64,000 nucleotides of DNA from assembly GCF_042683685.1 (NCBI RefSeq), contig NZ_JBHUOP010000002.1, positions 310,001-374,000 of the forward strand. Reading direction: 5' to 3'. Of this stretch, positions 18,800-27,317 are shown piece after piece. The notes below the pieces were generated by a model. The model ran no database searches and was not told where the DNA came from. It saw only the letters and a program-made list of their open reading frames with translations. The position numbers and the translations under genes were made by a program. Source of the stretch: Timonella corticicola (GTDB lineage: Bacteria; Actinomycetota; Actinomycetes; Actinomycetales; Cellulomonadaceae). Numbering within the stretch: position 1 is the stretch's first letter; every line of letters starts with the position of its first letter.

Positions 18800-19606
18800 A
18801 TGCGAATCGCACTCGCCGCAACCTGCGTTGCAGACGCGCTCTTCCCCCAGGCGCCCATCGCAACGGTGAAACTACTCGAACGCCTCGGCCACGAGGTCCA
18901 CTTCCCCGCATCACAAACCTGCTGCGGGCAGATGCACATCAACACCGGCTACCTGGACAAGGCCGTTCCCGTGGTAAAGAACCACGTTGAAACGTTTAAG
19001 CCAGTGCTTGACGACGAGTGGGATGCGATTGTCATCCCGTCCGGCTCGTGTGCGGGGTCGATTAAGCACCAGCAGGCCATGGTGTGCGATCGCGCTGGAC
19101 TCCCCCAACTCTCGGCAACGGCCACGGCCGTCGCCGCACGCACCTACGAGTTGAGTGAACTCCTCGTGGACGTACTCGGCATTACGGATGTGGGCGCCTA
19201 CTTCCCACACCGGGTTACGTATCACCCAACCTGCCACTCGATGCGCATGCTCGGCGTGGGCGATAAGCCCTACCAGCTTCTGCGTGCGGTCGAGGGAATC
19301 GACTTGGTCGAACTTCCTGATGAGAAACAGTGCTGCGGGTTCGGCGGCACCTTCGCGGTCAAGAACTCCGACACCTCCAGTGCGATGCTCGCTGACAAGG
19401 TCGCAAACGTCGAGTCAACCTCCGCTGAGGTTGTCAGCGCCGGAGACTACTCCTGCCTCATGCACATCGGCGGTGGGCTCAACCGTAAGGGGTCGCGCAC
19501 CACCGCGATGCACCTCGCGGAGATCCTCGCGTCAACCAGGGAGGAGCCGGCCACCCCACCGCCCGCCCTGCGCGCGGGTTCAGCCGTGGAGGTGACTACC
19601 CGATGA
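18800..19606 (+). CDS. lutA: L-lactate dehydrogenase complex Fe-S subunit LutA
   Basis: 268 residues, start MRIALAATC, the standard N-terminus of the family; the longer open frame back to 18581 runs through the operator and is not coding. Two CCG domains are visible, each with Cys-Cys-Gly (QTCCGQMH and KQCCGFGG), which bind Fe-S or heterodisulfide-type clusters. LutA with LutB and LutC oxidises L-lactate to pyruvate in the cytoplasm. It overlaps lutB by four bases (ATGA). Confidence 0.95.
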   Translation: MRIALAATCVADALFPQAPIATVKLLERLGHEVHFPASQTCCGQMHINTGYLDKAVPVVKNHVETFKPVLDDEWDAIVIPSGSCAGSIKHQQAMVCDRAGLPQLSATATAVAARTYELSELLVDVLGITDVGAYFPHRVTYHPTCHSMRMLGVGDKPYQLLRAVEGIDLVELPDEKQCCGFGGTFAVKNSDTSSAMLADKVANVESTSAEVVSAGDYSCLMHIGGGLNRKGSRTTAMHLAEILASTREEPATPPPALRAGSAVEVTTR

Positions 19607-21255
19607 AAACCTTCCTCGGAATCCCTCGTCCTGCCGCGTCACGAGCAGATGTTGCTGAGCCACAGCAGTATGCCGCCCGGCCCGGAAGCGCCACAACTCT
19701 CGGTCAAGATCACCGCACCCCAGGCGAACCGCTGCGCTGGGGTCCGCAGTTCCCGGACGCAGCCCGCGAATCGCTCCGCAACGAGCAGATGCGCCGCAAC
19801 CTCAACTTCGCCACCACCTCGATCCGCGAAAAACGAGCAGCGGTCGTCGCGGAGGCACCCGACTGGGAACTCCTACGTGACGCGGGGTCACAAACCAAGA
19901 TCAACGTCATGGCGCATCTACCCGCGCTGTTGGAGGAGTTCGAGCGGAACTTCACCGCACGCGGCGGAACCGTCCACTGGGCGCGAGACGCGCACGAGGC
20001 CAACCGGATCGTCGCCAATCTCATCAAGGACACAGGCTCAACCGAAGTGGTTAAGGTCAAATCGATGGCCACGCAGGAAATCGGCCTCAACGAATACCTC
20101 GAATCCGAAGGAATCGACGCATTCGAGACCGACCTCGCCGAACTGATCGTGCAACTCGGCGACGATCTGCCCTCGCACATTCTCGTGCCCGCGATCCACC
20201 GCAACCGCGCCGAGATCAAGGAGATCTTTAAGCGCCGCATGGAATCCGTACCCGACGGCATGACCGATGCACCGCACGAGCTCGCCATGGCCGCACGCGA
20301 GCACCTGCGCAAGAAGTTCCTGCGGGCCAAAGTGGCAGTGTCCGGCGCGAACTTCGCGGTCGCGGACACCGGCACGCTCGCCGTGGTCGAGTCCGAAGGT
20401 AACGGGCGCATGTGCCTGACCCTGCCGGATACCCTCATCACGGTCATGGGGATAGAGAAGATCATCCCGACCTTCACCGACCTCGAGGTGTTCATGCAGT
20501 TGCTCCCCCGCTCCTCGACCGGTGAACGCATGAACCCCTACACCTCGATGTGGACCGGCGTCACCCCCAACGACGGCCCGCAGAACGTGCACGTCGTACT
20601 GCTCGACAACGGTCGCACCCGGGCGCTCGCCGATGACGTGGGGCGTGCAGCGCTCAAATGCATCCGGTGCTCCGCCTGCCTGAACGTGTGCCCCGTCTAC
20701 GAACGCGTTGGCGGTCACGCCTACGGCTCGGTCTACCCCGGCCCGATCGGTGCGATCCTGACGCCGCAACTCACGGGAACCTCCGGCCATCTAGACCCCA
20801 ACAACTCGCTGCCCTACGCGTCGTCGCTGTGCGGCGCGTGCTACGAGGTGTGCCCCGTCAAGATCGACATTCCAACGCTGCTCGTACACCTGCGAGCGCG
20901 GTCAGTCGACCAGGACAAGGCCGCCCATCGCCCAACTGCCTGGGGTGCGGCGATGTCCGCAGCGTCCGTGGTCATGGCGGATTACCGCAAGTTCGCACTG
21001 GCCGAGAAGGGCCTGGGGGTACTGAAGCTGGCCGCCGGGAAGAAGGGGTACATCGAGAACGTTCCACTGCCCATCATCAACGGTTGGACTACCTCACGCG
21101 ATCTGCCCACGGCACCAGACCAGACCTTCAGACAGTGGTGGAAGGAGAACCGCGGTTCGAGGGGTAGTTCCACACCGCCCATCCATGATCGCCCGCTGGG
21201 CGACACACCCCAGAGCTCTCAGGAGAAAGTGCAGGAGGGACGCGAAAATGACTGA
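19603..21255 (+). CDS. lutB: L-lactate utilisation iron-sulfur protein LutB
   Basis: 550 residues. A LUD domain covers about 70-320. Two 4Fe-4S cassettes follow at about 350-425 (CIRCSACLNVCP and CGACYEVCPVKIDIP), with a C-terminal tail that includes the PLPIINGWT segment. Members are usually about 475-500 residues; the extra length is an N-terminal Ala/Pro-rich segment of about 40 residues before GPQFPDAARESLRN, so the true start might be internal. Translation is coupled to lutA (4-base overlap), and its stop overlaps the lutC start by eight bases. Confidence 0.94.
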   Translation: MKTFLGIPRPAASRADVAEPQQYAARPGSATTLGQDHRTPGEPLRWGPQFPDAARESLRNEQMRRNLNFATTSIREKRAAVVAEAPDWELLRDAGSQTKINVMAHLPALLEEFERNFTARGGTVHWARDAHEANRIVANLIKDTGSTEVVKVKSMATQEIGLNEYLESEGIDAFETDLAELIVQLGDDLPSHILVPAIHRNRAEIKEIFKRRMESVPDGMTDAPHELAMAAREHLRKKFLRAKVAVSGANFAVADTGTLAVVESEGNGRMCLTLPDTLITVMGIEKIIPTFTDLEVFMQLLPRSSTGERMNPYTSMWTGVTPNDGPQNVHVVLLDNGRTRALADDVGRAALKCIRCSACLNVCPVYERVGGHAYGSVYPGPIGAILTPQLTGTSGHLDPNNSLPYASSLCGACYEVCPVKIDIPTLLVHLRARSVDQDKAAHRPTAWGAAMSAASVVMADYRKFALAEKGLGVLKLAAGKKGYIENVPLPIINGWTTSRDLPTAPDQTFRQWWKENRGSRGSSTPPIHDRPLGDTPQSSQEKVQEGREND

Positions 21256-21907
21256 CGCCCGCACGGACATTCTCGATTCAATCGCCCGAGCGCTCGACGG
21301 CGTTATATCAAGCTTGAGCGACGCCGGATACGACGAGGTGCCGCGGAACTACCGCCACTCGTCACCTGTTGCCGCAGGTTCAGCCGAGGCTGTGGACATC
21401 CTCATTGACCGGCTCGAAGACTATCGCGCAGTGGTGCACAGGGTTCCCGCCGATGGTGTCGCGGCGGCTGTCTCCGAGATTCTTAAGCCATCGGGCAGCG
21501 TGGTCTGTCCGCCCGGACTACCCGTTGATTGGCTTGGCCAGGTTGCCGATCGAGTCTCGGTCGTGACCGACGGCACACCGGAATTCCTGACGCCCTATGA
21601 ACTCGATGAGATTGATGCAGTCATCACAGCGGCCCGGGTAGCGTGCGCCGACACCGGAACTATCGTGCTGGACGGCGAGGCTGATCAGGGGCGTAGGGCG
21701 ATAACCCTCGTCCCAGACACCCACTTATGCGTGGTTGAGGTTAACCAGGTGGTACATCTCCTCCCCGAGGCCGTCACCGTATTGGCGCAGCACCCCGAAC
21801 GCCCACTGACCTGGATTTCCGGCCCTTCCGCGACCTCGGACATCGAACTCAATCGAGTCGAGGGCGTGCACGGTCCACGGAATCTGCACGTCATCATTGC
21901 CGGCTGA
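21248..21907 (+). CDS. lutC: Lactate utilisation protein LutC (LUD domain)
   Basis: 219 residues from ATG 21248, preceded by aggagg at good spacing; the open frame back to 21185 lies inside lutB. A LUD domain fills the protein, with the family segment ACADTGTIVLDGE near 135-150. It is the third subunit of the LutABC L-lactate oxidising complex. No clear terminator follows. Confidence 0.94.
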   Translation: MTDARTDILDSIARALDGVISSLSDAGYDEVPRNYRHSSPVAAGSAEAVDILIDRLEDYRAVVHRVPADGVAAAVSEILKPSGSVVCPPGLPVDWLGQVADRVSVVTDGTPEFLTPYELDEIDAVITAARVACADTGTIVLDGEADQGRRAITLVPDTHLCVVEVNQVVHLLPEAVTVLAQHPERPLTWISGPSATSDIELNRVEGVHGPRNLHVIIAG

Positions 21908-22078
21908 TCCGCGCGGGAGAGAAATAACCTCGAAATTCATGGGCTCTATGAGGGACAATCAGAGCAACCACCCGCTGAACAGTTGGAAATCGCGTCTGTT
22001 GCACTGTGACAGTCACCGTACCCCGCAACAGATCGCCCCTTCGCTCAGCGTATAACCGAATAACCTTAGGAAGGTCCC

Positions 22079-23191
22079 ATGCTCTGGTTTGTCGTTTCGA
22101 TCGTGTTCACGCTCATCACAGTTGGATTGGTGGTGAACACCGCCAAGACACGAAAGAACTTCACCGCAACCGGACTGAGCCTCCCCGCCGAGCCAGCCGA
22201 CTCGTCGGGAATCTTCAACCTTCCTCGGCTTGATGGCGAGGGCGACGACAAGGGCAAGTCTCGTAAAGCCAAGAAGCCAGCCGCTAAGAAGCCAGCCCGT
22301 AAACCAAGCTACCTTCCAGCAGTTGTGACCGCTGCGATCGCGTTCGGTTCCCTCGCCGCGTCGACTGTCTACACCCAGTCCGTTGGGCAGGCGTCCGTGC
22401 TCATCAACGCCGGTGGAACGATTGCCGGACAGAACACCGAACCAGGCTTCGCACTCAAGGCTCCCTGGCAATCGCTGTCGCGCTGGGACCTGTTCTCACA
22501 GTCCGTGACGTACGCTGGCTCCGGTAGCGGCATCCCTGACTACACCGGCGGTCAAGTTTCCGGCCAGTCCGTGACCACCTCGGTTCTCGGTGGCGCTCAG
22601 GCGGAATTCGACCTGTCCGTTGTGTACTCGCTCGACGGCAACCATGTCGAGTCCCTGTTCCGCGACTACCGTTCGCAGGAACGATTCACCAAGCAGGTCA
22701 TCGAACCGGGCATCCTCGCGGTTGTCCGCGACGTTCCATCCCCGTACACTCCGGTGCAGTTCCGTGGTGAGAAGCGAGGCGAGGCCCAGGACCTCATGCT
22801 GGAGCGTCTCAATAGCCGCCTGAACAAGTATGGCGTTGAAGTTACCGTGGTCAACCTGCAGAACATTTCGTTTACCGCAGAGGTCGAAGAGTCCATCAAG
22901 GCCGTCGAGGTCGCGCAGCAGGAACAGGCAAAGGCCGAGGCTAACCTCCGGGCAACCGAGATTTCCGCTCAGGCCCAAATCGTTGAGGCGGAAGCCAAGG
23001 CGAAGGCAGCCGTCGCAGAGGCCGAAGGTCAGGCAAAGGCGAACGACATCCTCACCAAGTCCCTCACGGACAAGGTCTTGCAGCAGAAGTGGATCGACGC
23101 GATCCGCGACTCCAACGGAACGATCGTTGTACCTGACGGCGCGGCTCCACTCCTCAACCTGGACACCAAGAGCTCGGCGAAGTCCGAGTAG
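22079..23191 (+). CDS. SPFH/band 7 (prohibitin-like) membrane protein
   Basis: 370 residues. The N-terminal helix (2-20) is followed by a Lys/Pro-rich loop (about 45-75, repeated AKKPA), a second helix at about 78-98 and the SPFH domain at about 100-265. An Ala/Glu/Lys heptad coiled coil sits at about 265-325, then a short tail. SPFH proteins form ring-like scaffolds in the membrane; the substrate is unknown. The basic loop between two helices is unusual, since most family members have one helix. The ATG follows aggaagg, and a terminator follows the stop. Confidence 0.87.
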   Translation: MLWFVVSIVFTLITVGLVVNTAKTRKNFTATGLSLPAEPADSSGIFNLPRLDGEGDDKGKSRKAKKPAAKKPARKPSYLPAVVTAAIAFGSLAASTVYTQSVGQASVLINAGGTIAGQNTEPGFALKAPWQSLSRWDLFSQSVTYAGSGSGIPDYTGGQVSGQSVTTSVLGGAQAEFDLSVVYSLDGNHVESLFRDYRSQERFTKQVIEPGILAVVRDVPSPYTPVQFRGEKRGEAQDLMLERLNSRLNKYGVEVTVVNLQNISFTAEVEESIKAVEVAQQEQAKAEANLRATEISAQAQIVEAEAKAKAAVAEAEGQAKANDILTKSLTDKVLQQKWIDAIRDSNGTIVVPDGAAPLLNLDTKSSAKSE

Positions 23192-23203
23192 TCTCCACCG
23201 CTA

Positions 23204-23240
23204 CGGGTCCGCATCCTACCAAGGGTGCGGACCCGCTTTT
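23204..23240 (+). terminator. Intrinsic terminator of the SPFH gene
   Basis: Stem cgggtccgca/tgcggacccg with a short loop, followed by ctttt, 12 bases after the stop codon. Confidence 0.88.
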
Positions 23241-23290
23241 GTGCCCGTTGACCAACTGTGTTTGTTGAGCAGCGGTGTCTACTGGACACT

Positions 23291-23357
23291 CGATGGGGCA
23301 TTTTTGGCCCAGATACGCTGAATTTTTCCATGCACCAGGATCAAAAAGCGCCCATCG
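23291..23357. repeat. Dispersed palindromic element, family 1, copy A
   Basis: 67-base imperfect palindrome starting cgatggggca and ending gcgcccatcg, with an internal ttttt...aaaaa pair. The same layout recurs at 32618-32685, 53700-53767 and 56746-56816. It lies between the SPFH terminator and the CDF promoter. Confidence 0.65.
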
Positions 23358-23402
23358 GTTGCGCTCCTGCAACTACAGGACCCTCTGGACCATTGATCAG
23401 AA

Positions 23403-23422
23403 ATATGAAAAGATCTTCATAT
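23403..23422. promoter_or_regulatory. ArsR/SmtB-type operator of the CDF-arsR operon
   Basis: Atatgaa-N6-ttcatat: the inner TGAA-N6-TTCA matches the consensus for CzrA/SmtB-class metal sensors. It lies 34 bases before the GTG start of the exporter gene and overlaps the upstream in-frame ATG at 23405, which argues against that ATG as start. Confidence 0.78.
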
Positions 23423-23455
23423 ATTCATAAGTTGATTGATGACAAGGAGTCTTCG

Positions 23456-24412
23456 GTGGCGCACGACCACAGCCAGCACAGCAATGATCACGGACACGCA
23501 CACGTCACCGCCCTAACCGCAGGTGCCGCACACAAGAAACCGTTGATCATCGCTCTTGGACTTACCGCGACCTTCATGGTCGTCGAGTTGATTGTCGGAT
23601 TCTCCATCAACTCGCTCGCACTCATCTCCGATGGCGCGCACATGGGCACGGACGTCATCGGGTTGACCATGGCGCTTGTGGCAATCGCACTCGCAAACCG
23701 GAAGACAACCTCAGATCGCACGTTTGGGTTCTATCGGATCGAGGTACTGGCCGCACTCGCCAACGGCCTTCTCCTGTTCGGCGTCGCGGGCTATGTGGTG
23801 TTCGAAGCAGTCGAACGCTTCCGCGAACCAACCGCAATCCCAAGCACTCCCCTGCTCGTTACCGCAGTACTCGGTCTGATCGTGAACATCATCAGCTTCA
23901 GACTGCTCGCAGCAGGGTCGAAGGAGTCGATCAACCTCAAGGGAGCGTCACTTGAGGTACTTGGTGACCTCATCGGCTCGGTGGGCGTGATTCTGGCAGC
24001 CATCTTGCTCTATTTCACTGGCTGGAACTGGATCGACCCGGTCATCGGTGTGGCTGTCGGACTGTTCATCCTGCCCCGTACCTGGGTTCTCATGCGTCAA
24101 GCGCTACGCATCCTGATCGAAGCTGCCCCGAAGGGCTTGGACGTTGACACGATGCGCGCACGCATAACCCAGCTTGACGGCGTAAACCAAGTTCACGACC
24201 TACACGTATGGACCATCACCTCCGGACTCGTGTCAGCATCCGCGCATGTGGTCATGGATACGGATGCACGCACCGCAGATGTGTTGCCGCGAGTCTTGAA
24301 ACTACTCGAAGGCGAGTACGGTATTGATCATGCAACCGTGCAATGCGAACCGGGCAGCGCCAGCGGGTCGGATGGTTCCCTGTGCGGACATGACGAGAAG
24401 GGACTGATCTGA
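23456..24412 (+). CDS. Cation diffusion facilitator, probable zinc exporter
   Basis: 318 residues from GTG 23456, which has aaggag seven bases upstream; longer in-frame starts run through the operator and repeat copy A. The N-terminus is His-rich (HDHSQHSNDHGHAH), followed by six helices and a cytoplasmic C-terminal ferredoxin-like domain (about 215-300). The transport site shows His-x3-Asp in helix 2 (HMGTD) but Glu-x3-Asp in helix 5 (EVLGD), where zinc transporters usually have His. It exports Zn or a similar divalent metal by proton antiport. The operon includes the ArsR sensor gene (1-base overlap). Confidence 0.9.
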   Translation: MAHDHSQHSNDHGHAHVTALTAGAAHKKPLIIALGLTATFMVVELIVGFSINSLALISDGAHMGTDVIGLTMALVAIALANRKTTSDRTFGFYRIEVLAALANGLLLFGVAGYVVFEAVERFREPTAIPSTPLLVTAVLGLIVNIISFRLLAAGSKESINLKGASLEVLGDLIGSVGVILAAILLYFTGWNWIDPVIGVAVGLFILPRTWVLMRQALRILIEAAPKGLDVDTMRARITQLDGVNQVHDLHVWTITSGLVSASAHVVMDTDARTADVLPRVLKLLEGEYGIDHATVQCEPGSASGSDGSLCGHDEKGLI

Positions 24413-24801
24413 TGACTGAGAAAACGGTGCAGGCCGCGCCAACCATCAACGAGGATACGAACGCACCCGCACTCGACGCCCTCACAGCGATCCACGAGTC
24501 AATCCCCTCAGCAAGCACAGTCTCACATATGGCCGACGTGTTCTCTCTCCTCGGGGACCCTGGCCGCATCCGTATCCTCACAGCGCTCTTGAACGGACCG
24601 CTCAAGGTACGCGATATCGCCGCGGTAACCCATCAGAGCCAGTCCTCTGCGTCCCATTCGCTGCGCCTACTACGCGCCCATCACGTCGTGTCAGCCACCA
24701 AGAAGGGCCGTGAGTCCTTCTACGAGCTTGAGGATCAGCATGTCCGATCACTGCTTGAGCTGACGCTGGCACACGTCAACCACGAGGGCCACACCCACTG
24801 A
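24412..24801 (+). CDS. ArsR/SmtB-family zinc-type metal sensor
   Basis: 129 residues, with a winged helix at about 38-105 (LLGDPGRIRILTALL; QSQSSASHSLRLLRAHHVV). The C-terminal helix carries Asp-x-His-x10-His-x2-His (DQH...H..H, about 108-124), exactly the alpha-5 site of zinc sensors such as CzrA and SmtB; no alpha-3 Cys pair is seen. Translation is coupled to the exporter (TGATG). I infer that it represses this operon through the 23403-23422 operator until zinc rises. Confidence 0.92.
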   Translation: MTEKTVQAAPTINEDTNAPALDALTAIHESIPSASTVSHMADVFSLLGDPGRIRILTALLNGPLKVRDIAAVTHQSQSSASHSLRLLRAHHVVSATKKGRESFYELEDQHVRSLLELTLAHVNHEGHTH

Positions 24802-24845
24802 CTCCCGGCATATAAGTCCGCGCACGCCACCCCAGTCGCGCTCAT

Positions 24846-24908
24846 TGTTGCGGCCCTGTCGGCGGTGTCACCAGTTTTTCTAGCAACAGTGCCGACACAA
24901 CCGCAACA
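24846..24908. repeat. Dispersed palindromic element, family 2, copy 1
   Basis: 63 bases, 17-base arms (14 of 17 paired) around a conserved centre with gtttttctagcaa. The second copy, of identical length, is at 27175-27237. It lies between arsR and the convergent lipoprotein pseudogene. Confidence 0.75.
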
Positions 24909-24980
24909 TCGAATCGAGCCCACCCACCTAGGTACAGTTGTTCTGCCTGGAAGATAGCCTGCTCAACAGTTTTGGATTAT

Positions 24981-25456
24981 TTAGTCCGGGATTCTGGTCG
25001 TAGCAACCCACAACCCACCGGCAGGCATCTCGGAGGCATCCCACAGGGCAGCCGTCTCATCGCCTGCCGTACCGCCACCAGCCTCGATGTAATCGCCGAC
25101 ATGGGCGATCACTCTGTCTTTGTCACCGTTTGTCCATTTGAGTGTCTTACCATCGAGGGTGGCGTAAAATGGCCCACGGCAAGCACCAAACCCACGACTT
25201 CGCCATCTTCTGCGTGTGTGATCGTGAAGTACGCTTTGCCGTTCTCTACGAACGACCCGAGTTCACCAACAAATTCAGCATCAGGGTAGTAATCCCACTC
25301 CTCCAAAAGAGTTGGCGTGGGAATGCCCAACTCTGACGTATCCACACTTTGGGCAGAGGTGATAGGGGTAGAAGACCCCTGCGGTTCGCCTGAACAAGCC
25401 GCCACGGAACCAACCACAAGCGCAGTTACAACAACCACCCCAAACATCTTTCGCAT
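24981..25456 (-). pseudogene. Small secreted lipoprotein gene broken by a single-base frameshift
   Basis: The frame starts at 25456 with a lipoprotein signal (MRKMFGVVVV...SVAAC, lipobox VAAC) and stays open to 25109 (115 residues), but its last 20 or so residues look non-native. From about 25170, the neighbouring frame continues in protein-like fashion (GPFYATLDGKTLKWTNGD... GDYIEAGGG... GGLWVATTRIPD) to a stop at 24981. One missing base in cttgcc-cgtgggcc would join the two into a protein of about 158 residues. It may be a real loss-of-function, phase variation or a sequencing error. No domain is recognised. Confidence 0.75.
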
Positions 25457-25562
25457 TTCTCAACCCCCATAGACTCTTCATCATCTAGGGTGTCGCCAAC
25501 ACCGAGCATCTTTCATCTGCGGGACCGACCCAGAAACTGCTATCCACCCCAAGACGGATACC

Positions 25563-25629
25563 AATGCGACCATGGGCGACCGAATGCGACCACCCCATCA
25601 GGTCGCTTTGGGCTGCCGATGGTCACATT
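25563..25629. repeat. Imperfect 27-base inverted repeat in gene-free stretch 25457-25903
   Basis: Arms of about 27 bases (aatgcgaccatgggcgacc... and its approximate complement, 21 of 27 paired) around a short loop. The rest of 25457-25903 shows no gene; open frames there have no ribosome-binding site or recognisable product, and the last 150 bases are AT-rich and probably promoter for gldA. Confidence 0.6.
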
Positions 25630-25903
25630 CATGAACCACGCCCACCCAGTACACACTCAATCGCGAAGAACTCGTTTGCCCCAGGGAATCAAGCACGTGC
25701 CCACCTAGAGCGAGCCGTTCGACCCAGCCGCCGACACGTCGCAAATCAGCAACATGCCACTTCACCCCCAATTAGTTTACGCGCAAGATATACCTTTTGA
25801 ACTGCACAAATATTCAGCTTCTAGGACTTTATACCCTGCGAGATGACCTAGAACAGCATAGGTTGGAAAGGGTACCAACCATATGCCAAACATCGGAGGG
25901 AAA

Positions 25904-27040
25904 ATGGCTATCTCGGTTCTGCTCAGCCCATCGCGTTACGTGCAAGGGAAGAACGCTCTCGCGGAGTTGGGTACCTACATTACGAAGATCGGCAAAAACC
26001 CGGTGATCGTCGCAGACGATGTCGTGTGGGGTCTCGTTGAGGAGACTGTCAGCACCTCGTTCGCAGGCGAGGACCTACCTGTCAAGCGCGTCGGGTTCGG
26101 CAAATTCGCCACCGCAAAGGCAGTCGATGAACTCGTAGAACTCATCGAGTCCGGCAGCCACGACGTCATCATCGCGATCGGTGGCGGTTCAGCCATCGAC
26201 GCTGTAAAGGCATCCGGGTTCCTCGCGGACATCCGCTGGGTTTCAGTACCATCCGCAGCATCATCGGATGCGCCAACCTCGGCGCTGTCCGTCATCTACA
26301 CGGAAGAGGGCGAGTTCGTTGAGTATCGTTTCTTCCCACGCAACCCGGACCTCGTGCTGATTGACACCCAACTCGTTGCAAACGCCCCAGTGAAGTTCCT
26401 GGTTGGCGGCATCGGTGACGCTCTCGCAACCTATCTTGAGGCACGTGCCACCTGGCGCGGGCAGGGCTCAACCATGGCTGGTGGACGTCCAACTCACTCA
26501 GCCTTTGCACTCGCAAAACTCTCGTGGGAACTGCTGTGGGAAAACGCCCTTCCAGCCCTCGATGCCGTTCGCGCCAAGACTGTCACCCCTGCGCTTGAGG
26601 CTGTCACGGAGGCCAACACGCTGCTGTCCGGGTTGGGCTTCGAGTCCGGTGGTCTGGCGGCAGCACACGCAATCCACAACGGCTTGACCGCTGCACCTCA
26701 GACTCACGGCCTGACTCACGGACAGAAGGTCAACATAGGTTCGCTCACCCAACTCGTGCTTGAGGGTGCGCCAACCCAGGAAATCGAGGATTTCATCGAG
26801 TTCACGACCCGCGTTGGACTGCCCAACACGCTGACCGAGATCGGTCTGAGCAACGAGAACACCAAGGAACTTCGCGCAATCGCTGAGGCCGCAACGGTCG
26901 AAGGTGAGACCATCCACGCAATGCCATTCCCTGTGAACGCAGACATGGTATATGACGCTCTGCTCGCGGTTGAGGGTATCTCTCGTCGCGTGCGCGCCGA
27001 GCGTGGTTTGCCTGAGCCGGAGCTTTATGTCGCCCACTGA
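25904..27040 (+). CDS. gldA: Glycerol dehydrogenase family (iron/zinc-dependent alcohol dehydrogenase)
   Basis: 378 residues from ATG 25904, with ggaggg four to five bases upstream; the ATG at 25883 lacks a site. An N-terminal NAD(P)-binding domain has GGGSAID near 92-98. Metal ligands are recognisable in GIGDALATYLEAR (Asp), AAAHAIHNG (His) and THGLTHGQKV (His). The family oxidises glycerol to dihydroxyacetone; some actinobacterial relatives act on other polyols, so the exact substrate is unproven. Monocistronic with its own terminator. Confidence 0.86.
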   Translation: MAISVLLSPSRYVQGKNALAELGTYITKIGKNPVIVADDVVWGLVEETVSTSFAGEDLPVKRVGFGKFATAKAVDELVELIESGSHDVIIAIGGGSAIDAVKASGFLADIRWVSVPSAASSDAPTSALSVIYTEEGEFVEYRFFPRNPDLVLIDTQLVANAPVKFLVGGIGDALATYLEARATWRGQGSTMAGGRPTHSAFALAKLSWELLWENALPALDAVRAKTVTPALEAVTEANTLLSGLGFESGGLAAAHAIHNGLTAAPQTHGLTHGQKVNIGSLTQLVLEGAPTQEIEDFIEFTTRVGLPNTLTEIGLSNENTKELRAIAEAATVEGETIHAMPFPVNADMVYDALLAVEGISRRVRAERGLPEPELYVAH

Positions 27041-27115
27041 GTGGTGATGTCGCTCTAACAACCAGTGGATGATGCCGCCCCTGTTCGGTGGGCGGTGGCC
27101 GTGATTGCGCGGCGT

Positions 27116-27142
27116 GGGAGGGTCTTAGGGCCCTCCCTTTTT
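27116..27142 (+). terminator. Intrinsic terminator of gldA
   Basis: 7-bp gggaggg/ccctccc stem followed by ttttt, 75 bases after the stop. Confidence 0.85.
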
Positions 27143-27174
27143 GCGGTGTTTGAGGTGCCGACAGTTTGATGCAG

Positions 27175-27237
27175 TGTTTCGGCTGCGTTGGAGGTGTAAC
27201 CGGTTTTTCTAGCAAGAGTCCCGACGCGGCCGAAACA
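27175..27237. repeat. Dispersed palindromic element, family 2, copy 2
   Basis: 63 bases, 17-base arms (15 of 17 paired), the same centre (ggtttttctagcaa) as copy 1 at 24846-24908. Two stem positions (5 and 12) differ between copies with both partners changed, keeping the pair. Confidence 0.75.
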
Positions 27238-27317
27238 TCAGACCGCAGGGATCCGATGTGGGGACCGTCTCGCCTTAAACGCATCTGGGGCGGAAAGTTG
27301 TTTGGGAGAATGGACGG

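Noticed and set aside
25490..25800. Two overlapping plus-strand open frames of 72 and 78 residues
   Set aside because: Pass through an inverted repeat, lack ribosome-binding sites and resemble nothing.
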